From NCBI GenBank assembly GCA_024206335.1, contig JAAGZL010000510.1:1-56429 (forward strand): DNA of 56,429 bases, given 5' to 3'. The notes beneath the pieces are model-generated. The model searched no databases, was not told the origin of the DNA, and saw only the letters and a list, made by a program, of their open reading frames with translations. This document shows positions 39,098 through 47,900 of this stretch, piece after piece (the first letter of the stretch is position 1; every line of letters begins with the position of its first letter). A program made the translations under genes and the position numbers. Source of the DNA: Gammaproteobacteria bacterium. Lineage in GTDB: Bacteria; Pseudomonadota; Gammaproteobacteria; Chromatiales; Chromatiaceae.

Positions 39098-39398
39098 ATT
39101 AATAAATCTATGAGGTTAGTTATGAGTTATTAGCTTTGACAGTTTGTCGCTTGGACCTGATTCTAACTGTTAAGGGTAGTGTTGTACCACTCTAATTTGT
39201 AAGATACCCAGGAAATTCATGGCAACTATCTGAAAATCAACATAGATGCACTTGCTTTGCCTTATGGTAGTTGTCTCTGTAATGGAAGTGGGTGTTATCA
39301 ATTGTGTACTGTTGTTGCGCACGAAACTGTATAAGACTTAGGTATAAATCAGATTGTCTGAGGCCACTCGTGACATCCTTGTCATTTTTTGCCACTGG
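39098..39398. other. Intergenic stretch without a gene
   Basis: About 300 AT-rich bases between the DUF3581 start and the chemoreceptor stop, both minus strand. No frame, hairpin or promoter stood out beyond general AT-richness. Confidence 0.5.
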
Positions 39399-41267
39399 CT
39401 AAATCTTAAAGCAACTCACCTGTTTTTTTAATTTGCCAACATGTTCCGCAATTATTGAAGTGGCCTGTGTGGTGTGCTGTGAACTCTTGACAGCTTCAGA
39501 GGCAACCTGAGAGATTCGCACAATGTTCTGGTTGATCTCTTCGCCGACAGAATTCTGCTCCAGTGCTGCTGTTGCAATCTGCGTGTTCATATCACTGATA
39601 GTGCTGACGGCCTGGGTGATAGCATTTAATGAGCTGGCGGCTGAATTGGCATTTTCAACCGCTTCTTTGGCGCTGATCTGTCCTTGGTTCATTACGTTAA
39701 CAGCAGCTTGAGTGCTCTCATGAAGTTTGGTGATCATCCCGTGGATTTCTTCTGTTGATTGCTGGGTTTTGCTGGCAAGTGTGCGTACCTCGTCTGCAAC
39801 AACGGCAAAACCACGTCCCTGCTCACCGGCACGTGCAGCTTCAATGGCGGCATTAAGTGCCAACAGATTTGTCTGTTCAGAGATCCCGCGTATTACATCC
39901 AGGATCTGTCCAATTGATTCTGATGCCTCATTGACACGGCTAATAACGCTGGAAGCTTTTTCGACATTCTGTGCCAATTCGTTTATGGATGTGGATGCTC
40001 TGGCTACTTCATCTTGTCCCTTACGTGCCTCATGATCTGCTGCTTTAGCCCCATCTGAAGCGGACTCAGCATTATTTGCAACCTCTTGGGCGGTTGCTGA
40101 TAATTCGTTCATAGCCGTGGCTACGGCTTGGGTGTCGCTCTGTTGATTTTCTGCCCCATTACTCGTTCGGTGAGTTAGTTGCAGGGTTTTGTCGGATGCC
40201 TCCGCCAGGTGATCAGATGACTCCAGAATGGCGCGGATCATCTCGCGAAGATTACTCTGCATCGTTTGCATTTCAGTCAACATCTTTGTTATTTCATTGT
40301 TGCTGTTGCAGGTTATATCCGTAGTCAAATCACCTTTTGATATGCTTTTCATCATCTTGGCGGCTTTTTGCAATGGTACGAAGGAGTGTTTCAAATAGAA
40401 CCAGGTTCCAAGCGTAATGGCGAGTAATACGAAAATCGCAATAATGAAGCCAGTCAGACGTAGTTGGTTTCTGGAGGCGGCAATTTCAGTTATATCGTCA
40501 ACCGTCAGAAGAATAGCCACCTGTTTACCACTGATATCCATCAATGGGATAGCGCCAATTCCAATAACTTTGCCGTTTTGTTGCTGCTCCCAGTAGCTGG
40601 CGTCACCACTGTCCAGTCCCTGAAAGACTGGTGCTGTTTCTGTTGTGCTGGTTTGGATGTTACCAGAGATGTCACTGATGTAGACCTCTCGTTCCGTGAC
40701 GGCCTTAATTTCCTGTACTAATTGGTTGAGGGATTTCTCGTAAATACCGATACCTACCAAATCAGCCCGGTCAAAAATAGGGAAGGCTACAGAGTTGACC
40801 AGACGACCGTCAGAGGTTTGCTCAAAGCCTCTGCTGGCTTTGCTGGTGTTAAGTGTATTCTTAGCACTGCCAGGAGGAGTGCTAATACCATCTATCAGGG
40901 AAAACCCAACTTTTCCGTCCTTTGTAATAACCATCAAATTATCTGCAATTTTCATTGCCTGAAGTCTGGTTGCCGTAGGTCCAACGGCCTCACGTAACTC
41001 TTCCAGTTTACCCTTGAATAGTGCCGTACTCAGACTGCGGTTGCGGGTAAGTGACTTGAAATTAGACTCCATCTTGGACTGCTCATTATGACTCAATGCT
41101 ACCCATAAGCCGTTTAGTCCGCTGAGGTAGGTTTGGCGAAAATCCTGATCACGTTGTTCGTAGAGCAATTGACCAATTGTGGTAAGAGTAAAGAAAAGAA
41201 TAACGGTGCCGGCACCGACGGTGAAGCTTAGCCTGTGCCTGAGTGATAGGTTATTAAATAATTTCAT
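39399..41267 (-). CDS. Methyl-accepting chemotaxis protein
   Basis: A 622-residue inner-membrane chemoreceptor. The first membrane helix (about 12-32) is followed by a periplasmic domain of about 240 residues that reads like a Cache-type sensor ([20 protein letters not shown]). A second helix (about 275-297), a HAMP domain (about 298-350) and the signalling coiled coil follow. The CheA/CheW-binding hairpin tip [20 protein letters not shown] is intact. It lacks a C-terminal CheR-docking pentapeptide (ends KKQVSCFKI). The ligand is unknown and no che genes are nearby. The ATG follows AGGCGAAACA. Confidence 0.93.
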   Translation of the reverse strand: MKLFNNLSLRHRLSFTVGAGTVILFFTLTTIGQLLYEQRDQDFRQTYLSGLNGLWVALSHNEQSKMESNFKSLTRNRSLSTALFKGKLEELREAVGPTATRLQAMKIADNLMVITKDGKVGFSLIDGISTPPGSAKNTLNTSKASRGFEQTSDGRLVNSVAFPIFDRADLVGIGIYEKSLNQLVQEIKAVTEREVYISDISGNIQTSTTETAPVFQGLDSGDASYWEQQQNGKVIGIGAIPLMDISGKQVAILLTVDDITEIAASRNQLRLTGFIIAIFVLLAITLGTWFYLKHSFVPLQKAAKMMKSISKGDLTTDITCNSNNEITKMLTEMQTMQSNLREMIRAILESSDHLAEASDKTLQLTHRTSNGAENQQSDTQAVATAMNELSATAQEVANNAESASDGAKAADHEARKGQDEVARASTSINELAQNVEKASSVISRVNEASESIGQILDVIRGISEQTNLLALNAAIEAARAGEQGRGFAVVADEVRTLASKTQQSTEEIHGMITKLHESTQAAVNVMNQGQISAKEAVENANSAASSLNAITQAVSTISDMNTQIATAALEQNSVGEEINQNIVRISQVASEAVKSSQHTTQATSIIAEHVGKLKKQVSCFKI

Positions 41268-41333
41268 TGTTTCGCCTGCCTGGTACTTCGTTGACTATAT
41301 TTATAGTTGTGAATGACCTTTGGCATCCACAGC

Positions 41334-41373
41334 TTTAGAGACCAGGTTATGTTCGATATGCCTGGTCTCTAAA
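41334..41373. repeat. 13-bp perfect inverted repeat
   Basis: TTTAGAGACCAGG (41334-41346) pairs with CCTGGTCTCTAAA (41361-41373) around a 14-base loop. It lies between the rhodanese remnant stop and the chemoreceptor start, both minus. No T run follows on the minus strand, so it may be a terminator of rho-assisted type or an operator for the chemoreceptor gene. Confidence 0.6.
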
Positions 41374-41388
41374 ACTAATATATGATTG

Positions 41389-41843
41389 CTATCGGAGTGG
41401 AAGTCCGGCCTTGCTCCAGGCAGGAAATCCGTCACGAAAATAGTAGATTTTTTTCCAGCCCCACTCTAGTGCCAGGGCTGCGCCCCAACTGGAGCGGTCA
41501 CATTTTTCTGCATTGCAATAGAATACTACGGGTTCTTCTTGTGAAACCTGGCCTTGAGCGATTCTGCTGTTAACTGTTGATTTGGCTTGCCTGGACCGTA
41601 TTCAATATTCAGTGCGCCAGGGATATGGCCAGCATCGTACTGTCCTGGTTTTCTTGTGTCGATGAACCAGGCTCTGGTCTTCCATAGTTCGTGGGCCTTT
41701 GCTGCATCTACTGTGGTTGCGTCAGCAACGCTTGTTGGTGAGATATAATTTCCGTCTTTCAGCATTGGGAGATCCACTGCTGAAGTAAGTGTTGAAGTTA
41801 GTGTAAGAGCTGATACTAGAAGGTAAGAAAGAAGTGGTTTCAT
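41389..41843 (-). pseudogene. Periplasmic rhodanese-like protein, frameshifted
   Basis: The first frame (41843 down to 41526) gives a signal peptide (MKPLLSYLLVSALTLTSTLT), then VDAAKAHELWKTRAWFIDTRKPGQ and AGHIPGALNIEYGPG, the first half of a rhodanese domain, and stops after FHKKNP. The second half continues in another frame: EEPVVFYCNAEKCDRSSWG (active-site Cys loop) and YYFRDGFPAWSKAGLPLR, stopping at 41389. One base is missing around 41530-41537, in an AAGAAGAA run. Restoring it gives one protein of about 150 residues. It may be a true pseudogene or a sequencing error; no classic -1 slippery heptamer is present. The start follows GGAGTTATCA. Confidence 0.85.
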
Positions 41844-41855
41844 TGATAACTCCAT

Positions 41856-42177
41856 GAAAAATAAAGAAATGCTGTTCCGTGATCACCCTGAATGATGGAG
41901 CTAACCTCAGTTTCAGTAGAGTGAATTCGTATAATCTGCTGTTGTTAAATATCTTTATGTGATTTGTCTTGTCACTGGCGGTCAATATTATGGGGCCAGG
42001 TTAATAACAATGATCATTTCAGCTATCGGCAGATGAGAGGATATCTTTAGGGCAGTAATGCATACTTTTAACCACTACTGGTACAGCATGAAGTGGTTTA
42101 CTGAAGGGTGTGGGATTCACAGCGATGGTAGTGTTGTTTGTTGTTTTCTTGAGAACAAATTGTTTTGAAAAAAGCCC
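41856..42177. other. Intergenic stretch without a gene
   Basis: About 320 bases between the rhodanese remnant and the HDOD gene. A TATAAT-like stretch near 41930-41935 (CGTATAATCTG) is on the plus strand. Short frames lack ribosome sites. Nothing else supported. Confidence 0.45.
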
Positions 42178-43356
42178 CTAATGATACCCCATAATATCGC
42201 TAGCCCATTGCATCGCTTCACGCTGGACTTGCGACATATCCTCATGGCTCAGATTTGCAAAGTAAATCTTGGGCCAATCTGTACTCTCGAATGCCAGGGC
42301 ACATGAGAGGGCTTCACCCAGCATACCCTTGTGTCCCAGAATTGCCGTCTTAACCTCCTCAGATAGAGGTAGTTTGTCCAGAACAGTTTCAAGTGGTTGC
42401 TTCATCAGCAGGTCGATGGCAGAGAACATGCCCACGGTAAAATAGCTATCACCGTGAAGACCGGCTTTTTGGGCAAGTAGTTCACACAATTTTGCTCGAA
42501 GTGCTGCTATTTCCACTATTGCATCCGGCTCTCCACTCATGCCTGTTAAGGCTAATAGTGATACCCATTTTCTGATTTCATCCCGCCCCAGCAGAACTAC
42601 AGCCTGTTTGATCGAGTCAATCTTTCTCGCAATCCCAAAGAAGGGTGAGTTAACCAGCTTTAGCAACTGATAGCTTAATGATACGTCGTTGGTGATTAGT
42701 TGCTCTAAATCCTCGGTTGGCGTGTCTAGATTGTGTATTGATGTGAGCAGTCTGAGTAGTGCGAGTTTGTTGGTGGGGAAATCGCTTGTGGCATATATAC
42801 GTGGTTTGCTGAGGAACCGGCCATGCAGGTATTCAATATCTTTGGTGCAATAATCACGATACTCATCCAACGATTCAATGTTCAGTGCAAGTAGTGAAAG
42901 ATTTTTATAGTTCCGCAGGAATGTGGTGAGCGCATCTAACTGAGTGTCGTTAAATCGATGTACCTCCAGGCGAAAAATGGTGGCGAGTGGTAGTAACCGT
43001 CGATCCTTCATATTGGCCAGGCCCCCTATTGATATTCCATATCCCTGAGACCTGAGTCCTTTTAGTATGGCAGGCAGTTTCGCATCAACTACCAGGTTGT
43101 CTGGAATATTGAGAATAACCTGCTGGGGAGACAGTTGAACCTCTGGCATGATATCAAGAAAGGCGCGGGTGACATTGATAACAGCCATGCGGTGATTTAC
43201 AAATTGGTCTAATCCGAACTCAAGTATTGCAGATACAATAACCTGTGCGGTTGCCTTGTTTGGTTTTGGATCACTGTCACCACATGGTGGGCAGTAGATG
43301 AGTTCATAGCCGAACACACCCATTTGGCTGTTGTAGATTGGTTGCCGCGCAATCAT
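42178..43356 (-). CDS. EAL-like/HDOD signalling protein (YuxH type), EAL degenerate
   Basis: A 392-residue protein starting MIARQPIYNSQMGVFGYELI, the typical start of YuxH-like proteins. The N-terminal EAL-fold domain (about 1-190) lacks the ExL catalytic motif (GYELIYCP occupies the position) and other metal ligands, so it should not cleave c-di-GMP. The HDOD domain (about 195-370) has LITNDVSLSYQLLKLVNSPFFG and IKQAVVLLGRDEIRKWVSLL. HDOD proteins act as signalling scaffolds in motility, competence and division. ATG at 43356 was preferred over an upstream TTG (43449), whose extension shows no similarity. Confidence 0.87.
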   Translation of the reverse strand: MIARQPIYNSQMGVFGYELIYCPPCGDSDPKPNKATAQVIVSAILEFGLDQFVNHRMAVINVTRAFLDIMPEVQLSPQQVILNIPDNLVVDAKLPAILKGLRSQGYGISIGGLANMKDRRLLPLATIFRLEVHRFNDTQLDALTTFLRNYKNLSLLALNIESLDEYRDYCTKDIEYLHGRFLSKPRIYATSDFPTNKLALLRLLTSIHNLDTPTEDLEQLITNDVSLSYQLLKLVNSPFFGIARKIDSIKQAVVLLGRDEIRKWVSLLALTGMSGEPDAIVEIAALRAKLCELLAQKAGLHGDSYFTVGMFSAIDLLMKQPLETVLDKLPLSEEVKTAILGHKGMLGEALSCALAFESTDWPKIYFANLSHEDMSQVQREAMQWASDIMGYH

Positions 43357-43735
43357 AAATCTGCTTTCAAATAATGGGAATTCAGGTTTGCCACAGTATG
43401 AAGAACAATTAACTGAATACCAAATCTGTTTAGAGGTGGGTAGATACAAATTGACATTGAGGTCCCCCTGATTCTGTTATTTTCGCCTACTATTGTAATG
43501 GAATTGTCAGGCTTGGTGTCTGACAGTTCCTGCTTATTGATATCTGTCAACTGACCTTCAAGGGTGGACTAGGGCTATTTCTCTGCTGCCGGGTCAAGTA
43601 TGCTGTTCCACTCTGAATGGGATCGGGCCATTTCCCTTTATCAGGTCTATTTGATTGACTCTGGAACCAGATGGCAGAGAGTAATTAAGGTGATCAAATG
43701 TTGTGTTCAGACAAGGTCTGGACAAAAGGGGCGAA
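43357..43735. other. Divergent intergenic region, HDOD gene / thioesterase gene
   Basis: About 380 bases. It holds a small inverted repeat TGTCAG/CTGACA (43505-43525). Promoters for both divergent genes should lie here but no strong -35/-10 pair stands out. Confidence 0.45.
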
Positions 43736-44191
43736 ATGCGGGGAAAGCTGAGTGTATTGGAACAAACGTTGCACCAGGAGGTCCCACTTACAGAGCAGAT
43801 GGGGGTCAGGGTCGAGTCCCATGATGGGCATGAACTAGTACTGCATGCGGATTTTGAACCAAATATAAACATCCATGGGACGGCATTTGGTGGCAGCTTG
43901 TATAGTATCTGTGCCGTTACCTGTTGGGGTATGTTGCATCTGAAATTTGAAGAGGCAGGTATTGATGCCCACAGTGTTCTGGTGCAGGCCAGGATTAGCT
44001 ATATACGCCCAGTAAAGGGTGATATCCAGGCCCGTTGTAGTCTGCCTGTCGACGGCACGTTTGAACAGTTTATACAGAGATTGAGGCAGGGGGAAAAGGC
44101 CAGAATTGACCTGGTGGCTGAGATTTGCACAGAAGATGGTGTGGCTGTCAGCTATAGCGGAAATTATTCGGCATTTTTCAAACGTAATTAA
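43736..44191 (+). CDS. YiiD C-terminal-type thioesterase
   Basis: A 151-residue hot-dog-fold protein. The motif PNINIHGTAFGGSLYSICAVTCWGM and the later ISYIRPVKGDIQARC are characteristic of the thioesterase domain that forms the C-terminal half of YiiD. It stands here as a single-domain protein without the acetyltransferase part. It probably hydrolyses an acyl thioester; the substrate is unknown. The start at 43736 follows AAAAGGGGCGAA. It is followed 90 bases later by the exported Cys protein. Confidence 0.85.
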   Translation: MRGKLSVLEQTLHQEVPLTEQMGVRVESHDGHELVLHADFEPNINIHGTAFGGSLYSICAVTCWGMLHLKFEEAGIDAHSVLVQARISYIRPVKGDIQARCSLPVDGTFEQFIQRLRQGEKARIDLVAEICTEDGVAVSYSGNYSAFFKRN

Positions 44192-44281
44192 CTGGCTATT
44201 TCTGGCACGAAAAAGCTCGCAATAATCCAGGTAGCCTCCTAGAATGTACAGAATCATTTTGACTAGGTCAGCGAACATTAG

Positions 44282-44626
44282 ATGTTAACCAAGCAAGTAA
44301 TACTGCCGATCACTGTGGTTTTATTGTTCAGCGCATATCAGGCAGGAGCCGAAACTGCCGAACAACAAAACAGCATAAGATATCTGGGGCAGTTGAATGG
44401 TGTGGCCCTGCACTGTAACTATATCGATCAGATGAGAAGAATGAAGAGGGTATTGGTCACTGCATTGCCAAGACGCCGTCATCTGGGCCAGCTATTTGAT
44501 GATGTTACCAATACGTCATTCCTGGAGTTTATTAAGAGTAAATCAGTATGTCCTGGGGAACAGCAGTTTCTACTTAAGGTGGATGCTGCCGTTGCTGTTG
44601 TAAATCAGGCCTTTTCTAAGCCGTAA
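44282..44626 (+). CDS. Small exported protein with two Cys, upstream of the ZnuA-like/Sco fusion
   Basis: A 114-residue protein with a signal peptide ending QAGAE near residue 23. The mature part is mostly helical, with a single Cys near each end (ALHCNYIDQM and KSVCPGEQQF) that could form a disulfide, and a very basic middle (RRMKRVLVTALPRRRHL). I do not recognise a family. It lies 27 bases before the fusion gene, with no terminator between, so co-expression in the periplasm is likely. A role as a partner in the same metal or redox process is inference. Confidence 0.65.
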   Translation: MLTKQVILPITVVLLFSAYQAGAETAEQQNSIRYLGQLNGVALHCNYIDQMRRMKRVLVTALPRRRHLGQLFDDVTNTSFLEFIKSKSVCPGEQQFLLKVDAAVAVVNQAFSKP

Positions 44627-44653
44627 GTCGTCTGTTTATGAAGGTGGTATCTA

Positions 44654-46069
44654 GTGCGTAGTTTGTTCATAACCCTGTTGTTTGGTGTAGTGTTGTTGCT
44701 TCAGGTTCCACTACTATTTGCAGATGAAGGCTTTCGTGTAGTGGCCAGCATCAAACCGATTCACTCAATTCTCTCTAGCCTGATGCAGGGGGCAGATGAG
44801 CCACAGTTGCTGGTGAAGCAGGGACAAATTCCCTATGGTTATGAACTTGATGAGCAGCAGAAGAAGGATCTGTCGCGGGCCGACTTTATCGTATGGGTAG
44901 GTCCTGAGCTTGAGAAGTTTTTAGTAGAGCCCATGAGCGGGGTGATGCCGCAGGCAAAGGTCATAACCGTATTGGATGACCCGAGTATCAAGGTGTTGCC
45001 ATCACGTTGGGATGAATACCGCAGAGACCCATTTTTCTGGCTTGATAGCAGAAATATGCTCATTCTAATCGATGAATTAACGCGGGAGCTGATGGCGGCG
45101 GATTCAACACGCGCGCACCTGTACAGACGTAACCGTGATGCGCTGTTTAAGCGGATGTCGGAGCTGGATCGTAGGCTGGAATACGGTTATCGAGGACTCA
45201 AGAGCGGTGTCGGTATCGCTTATTACGACACGTTGCAATATTTTGAGCAGGCCTATGCCCTGAAGGTTCGAGGGCGGCTGGCACAAAACCCCATGCAGGA
45301 TATGGATGCTAGCAGGTTGCTGGATGGACGCTCCAGGATGGCAGATGGATACTACTCCTGCCTACTGACCGAGTATGGTATGAAGATGCCTGACCTGCCA
45401 CTTCTTACTGGCTCTTCTAGTATAAAGCAGGCCAAGCTTGATAGCTTTGGGAGCAGGTTTACCCCTGGACCTGATCTCTATTTCCAGTTGATGGATTACA
45501 ACACAAATGCCATTAAGGAGTGTCTGCATCACGGAACCCTTGAAGGTGAAGATGTCGATACACAGGAACCCGCACAGTCATTCTACATTAGCGGTAAGTT
45601 TATGCTTACAGATCACAATGGAGGACTGGTTACGGAAAAGGATCTTACCGGTAAATACCAGATAATTCTCTTTGGCTATACCTTTTGTCCGGATATATGT
45701 CCCACATCGCTGCAGGTACTCTCCTTGGCTATGGAACGACTGGGGGATAAGGCGGAAAAGATTCAGCCATATTTTGTTACCGTAGATCCGGAACGGGATA
45801 CGGTGAAGGCAATGAAGCGGTTTGTTGGCTACTTCAGCAAAAAAATCATTGGTCTTACCGGAAGCAAGAGTATGATCGAACGGGTGGCTGAACAGTTTAA
45901 TGTGAGATATGAAAAGGTGGTGGAGGAGGGAATGGATCCTGATATGTACATCATGGATCATACCGCCAGTGCCTATCTGATGGCACCTGATGGCACTTTT
46001 ATTACCAAGTTTGCCTATGGTATTTCACCTAAACAGTTGGTAGATAAGATTAACGAGTATGTGCCCTAA
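44654..46069 (+). CDS. Exported ZnuA-like / Sco (SCO1/SenC) fusion protein
   Basis: A 471-residue exported protein with a signal peptide (about 1-23). Residues 24-295 follow the zinc/manganese ABC substrate-binding (ZnuA) pattern: VVASIKPIHSILSSLMQG, PYGYELDEQQKKDLSRADF, WVGPELEKFL and LDSFGSRFTPGPDLYFQLM. The His expected at three metal-ligand positions are Tyr61, Phe127 (DPFFWLD) and Tyr191 (YYDTLQYF). Residues 310-471 are a Sco domain with TFCPDICPTSL (Cys345, Cys349), VDPERDT and the copper-binding His436 in MDHTASAYLM, all intact. Sco proteins deliver or reduce copper for the CuA site of cytochrome oxidase. GTG start after GAAGGTGG. No metal ABC permease is nearby. Confidence 0.88.
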   Translation: MRSLFITLLFGVVLLLQVPLLFADEGFRVVASIKPIHSILSSLMQGADEPQLLVKQGQIPYGYELDEQQKKDLSRADFIVWVGPELEKFLVEPMSGVMPQAKVITVLDDPSIKVLPSRWDEYRRDPFFWLDSRNMLILIDELTRELMAADSTRAHLYRRNRDALFKRMSELDRRLEYGYRGLKSGVGIAYYDTLQYFEQAYALKVRGRLAQNPMQDMDASRLLDGRSRMADGYYSCLLTEYGMKMPDLPLLTGSSSIKQAKLDSFGSRFTPGPDLYFQLMDYNTNAIKECLHHGTLEGEDVDTQEPAQSFYISGKFMLTDHNGGLVTEKDLTGKYQIILFGYTFCPDICPTSLQVLSLAMERLGDKAEKIQPYFVTVDPERDTVKAMKRFVGYFSKKIIGLTGSKSMIERVAEQFNVRYEKVVEEGMDPDMYIMDHTASAYLMAPDGTFITKFAYGISPKQLVDKINEYVP

Positions 46070-46176
46070 TCACTGATGAATGTCAGGGGACGGCGAGCAG
46101 TTGCTAGTGGTTTAATTCTGTTAGCGTTGTAACTATACGACCAGGAACCACGGGGTACAGGTGCAGGTTTGGAGTG

Positions 46177-47076
46177 TTACCAGACGAGATCTCTGCTGGA
46201 GCTAAAACTCATTTTTCTGGATGTTATGGGGTCGATAAACTGCAACTGTTTTGCCAGCAGTTGCAGTGGCTGATCAAAGTTGTCAGCAGATTTTGGCTGC
46301 AATTCAGGATAATACCTCTCATTCAACAGTGGCATCCCCAGCCCACTCATGTGCAGACGCAGCTGATGGGTCTTGCCGGTCAGCGGATGAAGGTGAAACA
46401 TGCCCATTCCGTTGTGTACGGCTATACACTTAATCCTACTGCGGGCATTGACCTCACCAGGTCTTACCTCCATTCGAAACCTTGGCTTACCCTTAGCCAG
46501 GCGATTTTCCACCTGCCACTCCGTTGGTAGTTTTGAGGTTTCCTGCTTTAGGCTGGATGGTATCCGCGCAACCCCGTGATATAACTTGCTCACTTGTCCT
46601 TGAGAGAACATGTTGTGGTACTGGTTGCGTGTCTTGGGGTTGGTGGAAAAAATCACCACTCCAGCAGTCCAGCGGTCGATGCGATGTATCGGGGTAAGGT
46701 CATCCATGCCGGTATGTTTTCGCAGCCGGTACAGCAGGCACTGGTTTACATAGATACCGTTGGGTATTACCGGCAGGAAGTGTGGTTTGTCCGCTACTAA
46801 TAGATTTTCGTCTTGATACAGGATGGTTTCGTTACCGGGGATGGGGGGTTCCTGTTCCACCTCGCGGTAGTAGAGGATGCGTCGCTGCGGCATGTAGGCG
46901 GAGTCTTCGGCGATGGTGGTGTTATCGTCCCATAGCACTTTCCCGTCTTGTATGCGCTGAAGCCAGACGCTAGGCGTAATTCCAGGGAAACGTCTGATCA
47001 GAAACTCCAGCACGCTGCTGCATCCCGCGCTCTCTTTCGGCATGGTTACAGTGGATGGATATTTGGATATTCCCAC
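46177..47076 (-). CDS. RluA-family pseudouridine synthase
   Basis: A 299-residue enzyme with the catalytic Asp in PIHRIDRWTAGVVIFS (about residues 130-145), DKPHFLPVIPNG before it and LTGKTHQLRLHMSGLGMP near the C-terminus. An S4-like region at the N-terminus (VWLQRIQDGKVLWDD) is probable. It is neither RluC (present at 4638) nor clearly RluA, RluD or TruC, so the target RNA is unknown. GTG at 47076 was chosen because the extra residues (YPSTVTMP) match the start of related proteins. It lies 27 bases after the MaoC gene on the same strand. Confidence 0.88.
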   Translation of the reverse strand: MGISKYPSTVTMPKESAGCSSVLEFLIRRFPGITPSVWLQRIQDGKVLWDDNTTIAEDSAYMPQRRILYYREVEQEPPIPGNETILYQDENLLVADKPHFLPVIPNGIYVNQCLLYRLRKHTGMDDLTPIHRIDRWTAGVVIFSTNPKTRNQYHNMFSQGQVSKLYHGVARIPSSLKQETSKLPTEWQVENRLAKGKPRFRMEVRPGEVNARSRIKCIAVHNGMGMFHLHPLTGKTHQLRLHMSGLGMPLLNERYYPELQPKSADNFDQPLQLLAKQLQFIDPITSRKMSFSSSRDLVW

Positions 47077-47103
47077 AGGCAGGCAGCCGTTCAGGCCGGT
47101 TTT

Positions 47104-47778
47104 TCAGAAGTAGAGTCTTAACACGGTCTCTGCTACACAGGCCGGGCGGTTTCTGGCTTCAACCTCGATGCTGACTTCATTCACCACCTCGATGCTGCGT
47201 TTCATCGGTGTCAGACCCACCAGTCTGATCCTGGCCCTGACCCTGGAACCAGCCTTTACCGGGAAGGGAAAACGGACCTGATTCAGGCCGTAATTTACCA
47301 CCATCCTGGCCTCTGGATAGGGGTTGTTCTCTGGGTCTACCGTCTCGGTGAGGCTGGGGATTAGCGCTAGGGTCAAAAAACCATGGGCGATGGTGGATTT
47401 GAATGGAGAGTCTACCTTGGCTCGCTCTGGATTGGTGTGAATCCACTGCCTGTCCCCGGTGATATCAGCAAATTTATTGATACACTCCTGATTTACGATC
47501 AGCCAATCCCCCAGAAAGGTCTCCTCACCCAGCTTCTCTTGAAGTTTTTGGTAGGTGTTTTCTGCGGCAAGGGACATGACCGAGTCTGGCTCGTCATCAT
47601 GACTATCGTCTTCGAATGGGTTAAAGCGTGAGATCCAGGGGTTGTTGAGAGTATTGGTGATTTTATGGTTTAGTAGGTCTGACCAGTTCCGGAACTTGGG
47701 TTCCAGCTTGGCGATAAATTCGGCATTATTTTGTTGAATATTCCCCGTCTTTTCCCTGATAAATTCAATTACATTCAT
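47104..47778 (-). CDS. MaoC-like (R)-enoyl-CoA hydratase with an extra N-terminal segment
   Basis: A 224-residue protein. The C-terminal hot-dog domain (about 80-224) has the hydratase-2 motif: ECINKFADITGDRQWIHTNPERA with the catalytic Asp/His, then TIAHGFLTLAL. Such enzymes hydrate enoyl-CoA to (R)-hydroxyacyl-CoA, often feeding polyhydroxyalkanoate. The first ~75 residues (MNVIEFIREKTGNIQQNNAE) are helical and resemble the amphipathic helices of phasins; that resemblance is by eye only. No phaC lies in the window. The ATG at 47778 follows AGGATCAAGT. It is likely in one unit with the pseudouridine synthase. Confidence 0.88.
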   Translation of the reverse strand: MNVIEFIREKTGNIQQNNAEFIAKLEPKFRNWSDLLNHKITNTLNNPWISRFNPFEDDSHDDEPDSVMSLAAENTYQKLQEKLGEETFLGDWLIVNQECINKFADITGDRQWIHTNPERAKVDSPFKSTIAHGFLTLALIPSLTETVDPENNPYPEARMVVNYGLNQVRFPFPVKAGSRVRARIRLVGLTPMKRSIEVVNEVSIEVEARNRPACVAETVLRLYF

Positions 47779-47900
47779 ACTTGATCCTAGAAACGAAAAT
47801 ACCCAATATAACTGAGTATGTATATTACATTGGTTTTGCGGATGACTAAAGGACTTGTATCCCAATATGAATCTATGGATGGATAAGGTTAGCAGGTATA

